Assembly (NCBI GenBank): GCA_004794785.1
Contig: SJOL01008837.1
Coordinates: 107,982-171,981, forward strand
Source of the DNA: Opisthorchis felineus
Lineage: Eukaryota > Platyhelminthes > Trematoda > Opisthorchiida > Opisthorchiidae
Direction of reading: 5' to 3'
DNA length: 64,000 nucleotides
Both the position numbers and the translations under genes were made by a program. The notes under the pieces are model-generated. The model searched no databases. It had not been told where the DNA came from and saw only the letters and a program-made list of their open reading frames with translations. This document shows positions 46,667 through 58,483 of the stretch, in pieces (the stretch's first letter is position 1; every line of letters starts with the position of its first letter).

Positions 46667-48489
46667 CCGAGTAAGCACACGAGAAACGAATTTATTGTGG
46701 TGTTATAGTGCAGCACTATTTTAAAAAGCCGCACAATCCTGATGCTTAGTAAGCCACTAAAAGCCACAGTTGTTCGCATGGATAGGCGCATCTTAGTTGC
46801 ATTCAACACCAGCGATTGCCTTAGATTGAGCCAGCAGTGCTCAACTGACCCAAACGAAGTGCTCGCAGTTATGATATGCGCTCATTCCTGACTTGTACTT
46901 CCAATATGCGGAGGGCGATAAACTGGTTGAACTATTCGAAGATTAAAATGTGAATTATCGTTATCTTTCTTGAACAGAGAAAATGTTGGCCCACACGGCG
47001 CTCGGAACAAACAATGGGTGCACTGGAGCAAAATGTGCTGATTAAAAAATATTGTTGAGAATTTTTCTGTCCAATCAGGCCAATACAGGCCCATCAGTTT
47101 TCACTAGATGGTCAGTATTTTTCAGCAAGTGCTCCAAGATTCTCTGCGCTTGAGCTTCATGAAGATGAGGAAACCGCGTCAGTTTTTATGAACATACACA
47201 AATCGAAGGGTCAAACCTGCAGACGCTCAGACCATATGGAATCACGTGTTTAAAAAAGTGCTGGCAAAAACAAAAAGTGAAGGTGGTCTAGATAGCATGT
47301 TATACTCTTTCTACTGCAACGTGATAGCCAAAGACATTCACGGTATATTCAACTTTTTCCACTCCATAGTATTTTGCTCTACGACTAAAACGTAGTTAAA
47401 CATGAAGCCACTCCAAAGCACTAGACGGTTAACCGTCTTTGCGCTTCTAAGTAAAAAAACCAGCCGTTTAATGTGGCGTCATCTTCCTTGTCGGTTAACG
47501 ACCAGGATTTTTGGTTTCCTCCGGGATATTCGATTCTCAGACAGTCCCGCATATCTATACTGATGTTAGGCAATCAGAATCAAGTGAGGCTTGATGGCAA
47601 CCCCTTTACATAGCTGGGGGCGAAATTCCGTCTGCGAATTTCAAGGGATGACTTAAGAAAAAATCGGAGTGAACGTACTTTAGTGATAACCTGTAAATGT
47701 ATACATATATATATATATATATACCAGGTGTCGGTCGTTTAATACCGGCAGAAAGGCTAGTGATACCTAACGTCCTTCCACTCAGTGGCTATGGCTTACT
47801 TGGATACTACTTAGTGGGAGAAAACACAGCAGTGTGAGAAATTACAATTGTAATTATTTTCCTCTGAGTATCTTGTCTCTTTAGAGTAGTGACCTCCAAA
47901 GTGGGGTCGAAATCCTATCACATTCACGGGATTGTATTCTCTGTTTTGTTCCCCTTTGAGGACATTACACTTTAAGTGTAATACAAAACGCACAAAACGT
48001 GGAAACAAGAATCGCTCGTGAAACCGGCCCTGGAGAAAGGATATTTCTTTTCCTGCAGCACGTCAACATGTTTTCTGCAAAGCAGATATACAACGCACTC
48101 GTCAAATTTCATCAAACTTTCAATATTACGAATTTTACTGTTCTATAGTTCTTATGAGCTGATCGTCAGTACGAAACACAAGGTACGCAAATCACCCCAT
48201 ATTCTTAACCAAGATCGCCGTTTTCATACATTTCGATGTGACACTTCCTGTCCAACATTATAGCTTTTTAGGTTTTGGAACATTAGTTGGTTGACCGACA
48301 TGAAAGAAGGTGTGTTCCGTCCGGAAATACCATGCCCATTTCACCTAGTAGGAATGCATGGCAAACTTGCGCCTATCCGCTGTCAAAAACGTTTGCATAA
48401 AGATAATGCATCCACCGCTTTAGCTTTGATTGCTAAGGGTATTTCATAATATATCCGCAACCTTATGAGTAGTGCATTACGAATATACA
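46667..48489. other. Unassigned stretch with a short TA run
   Basis: Contains a TA microsatellite at 47701-47723. Open frames are chance-level. Confidence 0.4.
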
Positions 48490-48640
48490 TGTATCGCGAT
48501 ATCTCGAATATCGTAGCAACTGAAACATGAGGCGGCCTGGTGCAGCACATTCAGTTGCCTGGAAACATCACAGACGAGAGATTCAGCTGTGCTCCAGATG
48601 AGTCTCTCGCAAAACCAAATTTGTTTGCAAATGAGTGTAT
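48490..48640 (-). repeat. Well-kept copy of the dispersed repeat family
   Basis: Carries CGATATCTCGAATATCG, CAACTGAAACATGAGGCGGC, CTGGTGCAGCACATTCAG, GAGAGATTCAGCTG, CAGATGAGTCTCTCGC and AAACCAAATTTG in the order seen on the minus strand at 7.1-7.5 kb. The flanking TTTGCAAATGAGTGTATTTC is shared with the right side of the 4.3 kb inverted repeat. The strand given is opposite to the plus-oriented copy at 4.3 kb. Confidence 0.75.
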
Positions 48641-48813
48641 TTCGCTAATTTTTATGTTCTTTTATATTCAAATCACTGAAAGTAATTTTGTAAAAGAAAT
48701 TTTTTTTTCAAAATTTACTCTAATTTACCAGCATCGCAGAACAAAGCAACCATAATAACTGGCAGTAAGATCGATCAGAATTCAGCATTATTTTTTGTTT
48801 TCGTCAACATCCC

Positions 48814-50310
48814 CTAAGGCTGTTTTCCCTGATGATTCCCTTCAAGGTGAAAGTTTTCGACTAGACTAATTTTAGTGGTTAGCGATTTCGTAATTCGTTC
48901 CCAGACTGTCCATCTCTCGGTCGCTTCTACCCAGTACAGGGCTGAGGGAAAAGAACACTGCAAGGCAGACGATTTTCTAGCGTGCGGAGTACATGTCCTA
49001 ACCAGCGTAACCTGTGAAGGGTGTGGTTGTTCTATCGCGGGAAAGTCATTTATTCCTAAAATCATCTAATGTACCTTTATATGATCAATCCGATTTTACC
49101 AGCAGGCCCGACGAATGTTTCGGGACACCGATGGTCGATCACTAACATCCTTCGTATGTCCTGTGCGCGTAGTGGCCACGTCTCTGATCCACAAAGCGGT
49201 ATGGATAGCACCGCCACAGCGTAAACTTTGCTCTTGGTAGACAAACTTACGTCACGTCTGTGTCACAATTGTCGGAGGTTGGCCTTCCCGATTCGAGAAG
49301 TAATTTCATCTCCAGCCAATCCACCATAACTCATATAGCTGCCCAGGTCAACAAATTTAGCAACCATATCTATTGGCATGAGGTGTAGGTTTCAGCCCAC
49401 CCAGCCTTGTAACAGCACTTTACACTTTGCAGGTGCGAAGTGCATGCCTTGCGGGATAGTTAGTTAAGTAATTTAAAATCGTTTGCATTTTGGAAGGATC
49501 TGAAGCAAGCAAACAAGAAATTTCGTGCATCATATCAATAACAAAGTTGAAGAGGAAAAATTGAAGAGGGCAGCCTTGTTTTACACCACTAGACGTGGTG
49601 AACTCAGGCGAACGCTTGCCATATACTTGTAGGGGCCCACAGGACTTCGCATACTGTACCCTCATGAGAATATAAATTTGGAAGGGACAGACAACTCCAA
49701 AATTTCTCACGAGCGACAGAGGCAAATGCGGATTTAACATCAAGATAGACGACCAACGCGGGAAGTCTGAAGGAGTGGCGCTATTCAAGAATTTGTCTCA
49801 AGGTGAAGATATGGTCGATGCATCCTCAGCCAGGGCGAAACCCAACTAAATTTTCACGAATTCGCCCCTTCCGATAATCGATCAACCTACGCAAAATAAT
49901 GCCAGAAAGCACCTTTGATGCGACCGATGTCAGGCTGATGCAATATAACGTTCGCATGACGTGCTAAAAACTGGGATGATGGTTGAGGGGCTCCATTCGG
50001 CTGATACTCTGTTTTCATTTCAACTCATCTGTGGTATGGAATTTAGACTGTTCATCAGGACTTTGCCACCTTTTTTGAAGAGTGCGAGGTACGGACTGTC
50101 CGCACCAGGTGCTTTGTCGCGCTTGGGGATTGATGCCTTACGCTGGATTTCTGTTTTTGATGGTGGGCTGGTGAAAATGTTGCATTCAGGCCCGCTGGGT
50201 TCTTCCAGCGGTTGTGTTGAAGGAGTTAAGCCGAACTGTTCTTTGAAGTGTTCAGGCCACCGCTCAAAATAACGATTGCGTGAGTAAATTGCGTTCTGCC
50301 TTTTTTGCAC
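48814..50310 (-). pseudogene. Reverse transcriptase and C-terminal region of the minus LINE
   Basis: Three main open pieces: 50310-50020 (start of RT; motif KRDKAPGADSPYLALFKKGG), 49788-49420 (ends of the palm: SSGVKQGCPLQFFLFNFVID, then ASDPSKMQTILNYL) and 49065-48814 (C-terminus). The catalytic box of the form YADD, expected between FNFVIDMMHEI and ASDPSKMQ, is missing, so this copy lacks the active site through a deletion. The block between 49420 and 49065 holds frames with LGSYMS, DEITSRIGKA and the ETWPLR block, in other frames. Confidence 0.8.
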
Positions 50311-50459
50311 ATTGTTTCACTTACACCTACCTACTTCTGCTTGGTAGATCGAATCAGCTGAAACAGGGCAGGGCTGTTGTTTACAGCAAAAGACTCCTCT
50401 ATCTCCTGGGCCTTCAAAATCCACCAGCGTTTTCTGTCATTCTTTAGTCTCCTGATTAT

Positions 50460-51300
50460 CTACTGTTTGAGGGTTCTGGGAGCGCCGTCGCAGTCGCTAG
50501 TTGTTGGTATGGGCTTCCCGGCCCCAATAAGGTCTGCTGATCTCGACGATAGCCAGTTTTTATTTGGCCGAGTCAGATGGCTTGGACAGAAAATTCTGAA
50601 AGCTGAGAGCATAGCTGCTTTATTCCACTTCCATTCAGCTCCTAAGCAACCTTCGTCATCTGCATCACTGTGCGTTTCCAGCAGCTTTCTAACCATCTCA
50701 GATTGATACTCTTCAGCAACTGAAGCTTGTCGGAGTTGATGAACGGAGCTGCTCCACTTTCGCACGCGTAATGCTGATGGAAATCAAACTGATAGCTGGA
50801 CCCGCACACTGGCATGCTCAGAGTCAAGCCGTGTGACTCAGAAGGAACGATAATCTTCAGTTGACGCTCACCATCGGTAACTGATAGTCACATGGTACAA
50901 CTGAGCCCATGACTGTCTTGTGGTAGGCGGAGTCCAAGTAACTCGATGTGAGCTTTTGTGTTGGAATTTCGTACTGGCCAATAACGAACAGTGATGTGCA
51001 CACAACTGAAGCAGTCGCTCCCCATTATTCGGGCTTAGCCTTCGGACATAGCCGTCCAACTTGAGCATTCATACTACCCGCCAGGGTTATTATATCATTC
51101 TTTCTTGCTGACCGAACTAGTGGCAACAAATCTTAATATAACCCGTCTTTCTCAGTCCCAGACCTGCCGTCTGTCGGGGCCTACGCTGAAACGACAAACT
51201 AACACCGCCTGCCGCATTGATCTCGACTGATCTTAATTAAGCCAGACAACCACGCGGCGTAAAGACGACTGTTTACCGGCACCCAGTCCAGTAAAGCGCT
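50460..51300 (-). pseudogene. Endonuclease and linker of the minus LINE
   Basis: Pieces at 51300-51060 (includes AGSMNAQVG at 51083-51057), 51068-50868 (GERLLQLCAHHCSLLASTKF, ending HVTISYRW) and 50765-50460 (linker: WSSSVHQLRQASVAEEYQSE). The NAQ and H-x-x-I-SYRW motifs correspond to conserved blocks of apurinic-type LINE endonucleases. The usual GDxNAQ is changed to GSMNAQ, losing the Asp. Several frameshifts. Confidence 0.75.
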
Positions 51301-52290
51301 TTCAGCCTTGTGGCTGACTGCATCTTCAACACCATAGATGCTGTGAGCCATTGCGTCAGGATCACCGAATCCCCAAAGAGTGAAATGTGAAACAAGTTTT
51401 CAGAAAAAAAAGTATGTTTCCCCATTTGACACAGAAAGTACGGACACTAAATGCTGCAATGTTTATCAGATCTTCTGAGGTTATCAGGTGATTCTTTTGA
51501 TGATTTTTTCTGGGCGACGGAATGGCTAGAGGGTTGGCTGTTGGGTTGATGGCACTGTATCGTTCGACGGGTGGAGAGGGAGTGTAAGGGAATTCCGGTG
51601 AACAAAGAGTTGCAAAGGTGAGTGATACTCCGCTGTCGCCCAAGCCGAAGAAAGCGCTTTGGTTGAGTTACCCAACTTTGAGCCTTTGACTTCAAAGTCT
51701 GACCCACGAGGCAATTGGAGGATGTAGGGTTGTGTTCGGAGACCCTGCCCCCAACCTCTGACTTAAAAGTTTGACCCGCGAGACAGCGGACATTAGGGTT
51801 TTGTTTGGGGACCCTACCCGGAGCCAATGACTCAATAGTCTGGCCTATTTGGTTGCAAGAAGTTGGCCTAAACCAAGGGCGCAGGGAGTAGGGCATTACT
51901 TTCTCACTTCTGGTGCGGCTGCGCACAGCAGGTGCCTTTTGAGCAGCACCAGACTCTTTGGTTTTAAACGTACTTCGACCGCATTGTATAATGCCCCGGC
52001 GGTCACGGTCAACCCTTGGGCGATCGGAGTTTGCGGGTTTTGGGGCCTACCTTTTCTAACCCGTCCTTTCTCGGGGAAGGCAGCATCGATGCTTGCATAA
52101 ATATGGATATGCTGGTCGCCTGGTGGAAACGCCCTAATTCCTTCACACTCCTATCGCAGAGGACAGTACGACGTTACCTCCAGACCGTCTAGTAATACGA
52201 TCACTCTCAGTGCGGGTACTCGCTGTTCTTTGTCGGGCTGCTCCTGTTGATCTTACTGGCATGGTTGGGCGCAGAAGAAGTAGGATTAAC
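51301..52290 (-). other. 5' region of the minus LINE
   Basis: G+C-rich, with overlapping open frames of up to 159 codons (51926-51447) that are Ser/Arg/Pro/Thr-rich and partly encoded by a tandem repeat. This could be a 5' UTR or a degenerate upstream ORF. No domain is recognisable. Confidence 0.5.
51687..51865 (-). repeat. About 70-bp tandem repeat, 2.5 copies
   Basis: Units start at TGAC at 51687, 51759 and 51828 (spacings 72 and 69). Each has TGACTTNAAAGTNTGACCC, GAGNCANNGGA and GTTTNGNGACCCT blocks. Such arrays are common in LINE 5' regions, where they can act as promoters. Confidence 0.8.
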
Positions 52291-52799
52291 CACTTACCGG
52301 GATAATTTTATGGTAAAATGACTTTCTGCTGTGTACGGAAGTTGCTCACATTTTAGTAGCATACATTATGGCGTTAGTGAGACCCGACGAGATAACCGTA
52401 TGACAGGCGCGATCATTGTTCATCTGTCTGACGCAAACCATGGTGTCTCACCCGCCGTATGGTTTGACGCAATTAAAAACAATTGTGGAGATTGGTAAAA
52501 TTGTCACTAGTGTGAGTTCTTCAACCTAGTGTTGTCAAAAGTTTAGTACAGCACAATAATCGTGTCCCGGAAGGCCAGACACTGCTCTGTGATCCACACC
52601 AGAGGGCCAATGAAATTAACCCCTATACTGATGCCAATAGACAAGACTTCACGATCCTTACGATGAGACTGGATATCCCGTGGTGTGACGGCTTCTGTAC
52701 CTCCGCGACCCATTGAACTACACTCGGGTGGTCGGCGCAAAACTCTCAGAGTCTCTCATACCAATGGTTAGGTTTCTGACAATTACAGTACTCTGGCCC
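52291..52799. other. Spacer between the two divergent LINE copies
   Basis: G+C-rich, with a minus-strand frame at 52740-52543 (RPPECSSMGRGGTEAVTPRD). It is probably also element-derived, since its texture matches the LINE 5' regions. No separate gene is supported. Confidence 0.4.
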
Positions 52800-53479
52800 T
52801 CCAGGTTGGGGCTAGAACATGTTTGGCCGCATGTTCTATAAAAATGTCAGTGCCCATGCACTTCTCGCCAAACACCGCCGTCTTCCATTCAGGCCTTGGA
52901 GCCATGGGTTTTGGTCGAGTACCTAGTCATTCTCGTGTCTAGGCATGGGTGCTCTGACAGTACCCCAGCCCACGTACAAACATGCCCACCTACACATGAT
53001 CTCATGCAACACCGGCCGTCGCCTGGCTCCACCAGGTGGCTGGCCTTACTCCCTCCATACAGCATAGTGGTAAGCAAAAACAGGCTACTGCTTACTCCTC
53101 CTTTCCTTCTTTATCACACACGTTTTTCCCCTCCTCCCCTCATCCCGTTATTAAATCTCTCCTCGTAAGTTTAGTAGTTAGGACTAATAACTCCGTTTCT
53201 CCTGCATTGGTTTGGGAGGCAACATCTGTGCCTCATCTGGCACTGACGTCCCCAGGCAGCATGAAATCAAGCTCCAAGCCCCGGCAACGAGTCTATCTAG
53301 TTGCCTCTAATGTTAGTATTCTGAAGCAAGCAGGACAATAAGCTGCTCTTGCCCTCACGGCGGGCTTACTTGATATTTGTGTGCTGTGTCAAAAACAAGG
53401 ATTCCAGAAGCAAGCACAGTGGTCTAGCTAACTGCTTCATCACTGCCCACTCGCTTCCGGTTGTGTACTTCTGGTGATC

Positions 53480-53990
53480 CGGAGGCCGCCGCGGAAGGAT
53501 GTTCAGCGGTTGGAGTCACTCCAAGTAACCGGGTGGAAGGGTCCACGCTTGACTGTATACCCGTCGACAGTCACCTGCGTGCGGTTCGTCTGGCAAAGTC
53601 CGTGGAGTAATCTCATAGGCTGGAAGTTGGCCGTTCTTTGTTTATCGTGCTGCTTACGCCCCAATCGACTGTACACTTGACACCGTCAAAGACAGGTATT
53701 ATGTCTCACTGAATGATCTTTTGCGATGCGCTAGAAGCTGAGACATCGTTGTAGTTGTCCGAGATCGGAATGCACAAAATGACCGATTTAAGGCATCTTA
53801 GGCTCACCTGTGTGCTCAACTTGGATTGGACTGAGTAGTACCAGTTCGTTAGATAGGTGGGACGATAGAATTCTTTTGTTGAGCACCAATTTCTGAAACA
53901 ACTGAAGTTCTCTGGTCACGTGGTGCCTTCTAATTGTGCGTTAGCAACGCATTCAAATTGGCCACATCAACGTTAGCTGCAGCTGACATA
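53480..53990 (+). pseudogene. Endonuclease region of the plus LINE
   Basis: AAYAPIDCTLDTVKDRYYVS begins at about 53648, followed by LNDLLRCARS, a stop, DIVVVVRDRNAQNDRF (GDxNAQ changed to RDRNAQ), then AHLCAQLGLD and another stop. The order matches AP-endonuclease blocks. Multiple stops, inactive. Confidence 0.7.
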
Positions 53991-54124
53991 GATCAATAAC
54001 TCAATGCTGATCGTTTTGGAATGCGCACGTGAATTTCGCCTACGCTGTCGTCCAGCGAACCTTTTCTCTTCGATTTCCAGAGCTGCTTAATGTGTAGAAA
54101 CATTGCTTAGCAACTGATATCTGG

Positions 54125-55510
54125 ATGTCAGATGAATTTTACAGAACAGTCTCCCGGATTCTCTTCCAACTGATCCACCACCAGATGTGCATTTGTGCAG
54201 GAACGAGACTATCGGATGTTGGCAAGGTTCCCGAACGTCTTACACGCGGTACGGCGCTAACAGGCTTGCCCAAACATTGGATATCAGAAAGAACAGTGGC
54301 ACTGAATGAATCTTCGACTAATGCCCCCACCGGTCCCGAAAATAATTTGGTCCGACGAATTATCGAACATCAAGTGAAAGCTACCATGCGTGCCGACCGC
54401 GAAGACCGGTGGACATGGAAGGCTGAGGAAATGGAATATGCCCGGAAAGCCGGGAATGCCCAAAGAATACTCCAGTTGATCCGTACGACAGGCCGCCGGA
54501 AACCACCTGTGAACGAAACCATCGAGGATAAAACTGTGAGCCACCAGATTGAGAGGAACGCTTCAACATCTGGGCCGATTACCTAGATTGCCTAATCTTG
54601 TGGGTACGCGTGCCTTTTGTTTGGATCTTACAGCCGTAGTAGAACCTTGGACAGTGAACCGTAAATGCCCTACAGACTCAAGCGTTTATGAATGCTTCTA
54701 TTCCCTTAGGAGCTTCCGAGCAATAAATCCGGAGGAACTCCTTCAGTCAGAGCTTTTCTGGTCTGCTTTCCTGCATTTAGGAAAAGGAGACTGTCCCATA
54801 AAAATGAGGAGAACATGTAGTGCGACTTTTCAGAAAAGGCTCGAGGTGAGTGCAGTAATTACAAGAGATTAGCTTGGCCTCGGTTATAACGGGATTTTTG
54901 GCGCCATTTGTGATTCGCTGCGCTATGGGGGCTCGCGAAACACTGACTCGAGAGAAGCAAGTGGGATTCCGGCCCAGTAGGGTTGCGTTGACCAAATATC
55001 TATAATCCTTGAGATGTTAGAACAACGCCATACGTACAAACGACCCGCAGTTTTAGTGATCCTGGATGTCCAAGTCGTATTTGCCTCAGTTGAGCGGTCC
55101 GTTCTCCTTGACATGCTTGCCCATCAAGAAACATCCCGGAATTTTGTGAACATAATACGTTCTTTTTATTTTCAGATTTTTGGACATGTGAGAGTACACG
55201 GAGAGCTCTCTAAAAGCTTTCGTACACAAAGCGATGTACGTCAAAGCTGACAATTTTATCCTTTCCTATTTAATTTCGTAATCAATGAGATAATGAGATG
55301 GACTTTTGAAGGCCTTCAAAGCCCCGGTGTTAAAATAGCTGCTGATGAAAAAATTGTTGATCTGGAATAGGCAGATGACAACGTCTTTGCCTTCGAAGAA
55401 GAGTAGAAGGTACAGGTGGTTTTGGATGAACTGACCATGCAAATTACACCCACAAATTATGAGACCATGCTCGTGGACATGCAGTCACTGAAAGAGGTTC
55501 CCGTAATTCT
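54125..55510 (+). pseudogene. Linker and reverse transcriptase of the plus LINE
   Basis: 54125-54586 is a 153-codon frame covering the linker (HWISERTV, RADREDRWTWKAEEME, LIRTTGRRKPPVNETI). 54549-54872 carries SLRSFRAINPEELLQ and the next RT block. About 54870-55010 holds ETLTREKQVGFRPS and, after a frameshift, GCVDQISIILEM. 55014-55250 continues the palm to HGELSKSFRTQSDVRQ. At 55368-55379 the catalytic YADD box reads stop-ADD: a TAG replaces the Tyr codon. The copy ends in LVDMQSLKEV, the region before the thumb. Confidence 0.82.
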
Positions 55511-55520
55511 GTTAGACTTG

Positions 55521-56204
55521 TTGCACAACCAGTGAATACCTACAGTGTTCTATTCTATTTTTGAGTAGCCGACGAGACCCACTTCCTAACATCATGTAAT
55601 AGATAGAATGCGATTATTTATGCCGCCAGCCTAACTTGTGTGCGCACAATGAAACCAAAATGATAGGTGTAGTGATAGTTGGAGGAAATTTTGCGTTATG
55701 TTCCTTTAGTTGGTACGTGACACACAGCTTTGTAATAGTTGATGAATTTTGCGGCGCCATTTCTTCGTTAAAAACCAACGAATTTTTGAAGTGAAACCTA
55801 AATTTACAATCAAGGAACAAAATGTTAAAGAACCATATTTTCCCCATTGGGTTGGCATTTAGTAAACGGCAAAATTTGCATAACACTTTGAGTTCTGCGA
55901 TGTAGACAAAGGTTTTAAAGGCTGCATTAATTATGACTCAGAATGCTGTTGCTTGTATTTAGCTTGCAATTGCACAGCTCCAATAGTAGACAGTTCAATC
56001 CATTTCGCTTAACGATGCGTTCAAATACGTATCACGTTTACTTGAATTACATTTGTCATACAGGTAGAATTTTAAGCATTTTCAACAGGTGATCACTTGT
56101 TTACAAATGCTGTATTTGGAAATTTTTCCAGAATTTAGCGTAGTAAAATGCTGAGTTTTATTCACTTGGCATAATGCGTGTAAGCTAAAAAATATATACA
56201 CCTG
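55521..56204. other. Return to A+T-rich unassigned sequence
   Basis: A sharp compositional change at the end of the LINE copy. Frames are chance-level. Confidence 0.4.
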
Positions 56205-56320
56205 AGCCATCTAGCTAAGCGGCGTATATGTGGAAATGGTTCCACGGAAAGAACACTTGGACCAGCGCCTCAAGAGCTTAAGATTAGTAATCGATTTCCC
56301 AGGCTTCTCACTGAAAGAGT
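56205..56320 (+). mobile_element. tRNA-like SINE fragment
   Basis: A perfect A-box match TAGCTAAGCGG (56212-56222) and, about 66 nt on, a B-box-like AATCGATTTCC (56289-56299). The sequence between (GGTTCCACGGAAAGAACACT, TGGACCAGCGCCTCAAGAGC) is G+C-richer than the flanks. It is too long and irregular for a plain tRNA gene. A pol III-derived SINE is the likeliest reading. Confidence 0.35.
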
Positions 56321-58375
56321 GTATGCCGTTAGCTGTTCTGGCAGTTACGTAGGTAGACATGATTTTTTATGGAAAAATGATCAAATGAATATATGAGAAT
56401 GAGTAAATTATCCGAGGGAATTTTTTCTCAAAAAAATGTCAGTAGGTCTATGCTGTTATAACCAGTTTATAGGGCACAAAAAATAGCTTTTTGAACTCAC
56501 GCATATGAAACTGTTGAAACTGGAGTCACGGTAGCATCCTTTTTAGTCACTAATCCGCAGCATATAGGCTGCCTTGAGATTGGATTTAATGAGATTTTCG
56601 AATAAGTAGTAAAGAACGTTATGTAAATACCAACAGAAAGCGTGCTACCTTTTTTGAGGTGTTCGAAAATTATCTGGCAAGCCTAGTTCCAGAAAGCTGC
56701 TAGATCCAGTCCCTTGCTTTATAAACGAGCTGCTTATAGTTCACACCTTTGAGCATGTTTGCATGTTGAGTTGCTGAAGCATATAATATTCAAAAAGAGC
56801 TGTTCCAGCTGGTTTGTTACTTAAGTTAAGGACTGATTTCCTAATACTGGGACGTCGCCTATCCAGTTAATCCCAAACAGAGCAAACGGGCGGTTTAACG
56901 TCCGTAACTACTCTTGTTTTCATCCTTATATAAGTACACATCCACGTGATCTGTCAACACTAGCGATGAATCCTACTAGGGGTCGGTTCACTGAAAAATC
57001 AGTCCGTCATTACCTAGAACCTGGAGAATAGAGGCAAATAACTAGCTTCACCGTGTCCATAATGTTGCGGTAGTCTGTGTCAATCAGTGATCTGGTAATT
57101 AAGAGCGATCAGTTCAGTTGAAATCACCTTCTCTCAAACAATGTCCCCTGAAAAATATTATATTTGCGCTTGGTAAAAAATCTAGCTTCTTTTCGGTAGC
57201 CAATAAGTTACTGGAAAAGCAACCACAATATGCTAGGGCCGTCTTCCATTTTTTCGGATTTAGTGATCACGGTAGCTCTATGAGTTCCACGAGACCAATT
57301 AATCCGGCATTTCAGTCGTTCAGCAATCCAGGATGTGTATATTGCTGGCAGTGTTCTGAGTGACCTACACAGGGATTAAAGTTTTCATGTCACAGTTTAA
57401 ATAACGGTTGCAAAAATCCCCGATACCGTCTATTTTTCTTATTTGCATCAAGTTTAAAGCGTGCTGTTTATTCCTTTCCGAATAGTTTTTGTAAATCCAA
57501 ATGCGACTACATTTAAATAGATATAAAAAGCCAAAGCAAACATACCTCTGAGCATTTTATAGATTATAGATATGAGCACCCTGAATTCCAGGCTGCATAA
57601 TTTGTAAAAAACAGTCACAGTGTTTCAGGATTTTGTTGTGTTCACTCCCCCTGTCACTCAAATGTTAAATTTCGTTTGCAATAGCTAGAGAACTACAATG
57701 AAGAATTAGTTGCACATGTCCGTCAACCACCAAGGCGTGAGCATCATTTAAGCGGTCAATGAGATTCAAAACTTCTGGACTGGAGCCAGAATGTACGTAC
57801 ATCCTTTCATACGAAATTATATTTCACGGTAACCCTGACAACGGGACAGTCATCAGCCTACATCTTTCTCAAACTAATAATTCCTCATCGTAGTTTCACC
57901 TGGAAAGATTGAGCACTTTTTCATCCATTAAAGTGGCAGTTTATGAATTCACAGACAAATATTTATTACATGGTGAGATAGAACGCATGCAATATTAAGT
58001 AATCATTACTTCCGACTACTGCCGTGCGAGGTTTTGAGATTTTGGGCGGCATTAGTTGGAATACTGTTACTTAGTTATCTATAGTTCCGTGACTAACTGA
58101 CGACTTACAGCACTGGAACTATTTAAAGTACTCAATACCCGTTCTGCGAATGATCTGCCGAACAGTAAGCTTCCATTATCAGTAGCTATCGGGCAGATGA
58201 ATTTGGGATTCTCAGATCACCCTAAAATTATCAAACCGGTTAACGTAGATCACACAGTTTGTCCATGAAATGGTTCTTGCAACAAATGAATAAAAATCAT
58301 GCTATTTTTGGTATCACATGATCATTACCCTTGCTTTAAAGTACTTTTAAACGATGGCAAATAAATTCCATCTAC
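56321..58375. other. Unassigned stretch
   Basis: Chance-level frames (for example 57118-57363 plus) without splice support. Confidence 0.3.
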
Positions 58376-58483
58376 CTGGGCGTACGACAGGATCAATCTC
58401 CGGATAACACAACAACCATTTGCAAGAGGAATAGCAACACTTAAACTGTCATTGTTTTTTGATAAGTCTATCGTACAAATCGG
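58376..58483 (-). CDS. Candidate 36-codon internal exon
   Basis: Acceptor GAATTCACTTGGCAG and donor CAG|GTAGAT, symmetric and phase 0. Reads PICTIDLSKNNDSLSVAIPL, then ANGCCVIRRLILSYAQ. The pattern loosely recalls a beta-propeller blade but is too short to assign. Confidence 0.22.

Larger units (their letters stand above)
48814..52290 (-). mobile_element. Decayed non-LTR (LINE) retrotransposon, RTE/CR1-like
   Basis: Read on the minus strand from about 52290 down, the order is a G+C-rich 5' region with tandem repeats, an endonuclease, a linker, a reverse transcriptase and a C-terminal domain. Landmarks are GSMNAQVG and GERLLQLC (endonuclease), a basic linker with conserved Trp, RWPEHFKEQFGL, KRDKAPGAD, TSSGVKQGCPL (RT), KFVDLGSYMS and DEITSRIGKA, GSETWPLRAQDIRRMLVIDH, and a C-terminal part ending about 48814. 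This layout is a single-ORF flatworm LINE with an AP-type endonuclease. Clade assignment (RTE-like rather than CR1) is tentative. Frameshifts and stops throughout make it inactive. The exact ends are uncertain, and no target-site duplication was identified. Confidence 0.85.
52800..55520 (+). mobile_element. Second decayed LINE copy, same family, opposite strand
   Basis: Plus-strand order: 5' region (52800-53480), endonuclease (about 53480-53990), linker and RT (54125-55510). The same blocks as in the minus copy appear: APIDCTLDTVKDRYY (endonuclease), LPKHWISERTVALNES, ADREDRWTWKAEEMEYARKA, TREKQVGFRPS, LEQRHTYKRPAVLVILDVQV, HGELSKSFRTQSDVRQ. It stops after the RT palm, so the thumb and C-terminal domain are missing. 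LINEs usually lose the 5' end; loss of the 3' end suggests a later deletion or rearrangement. Confidence 0.85.
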
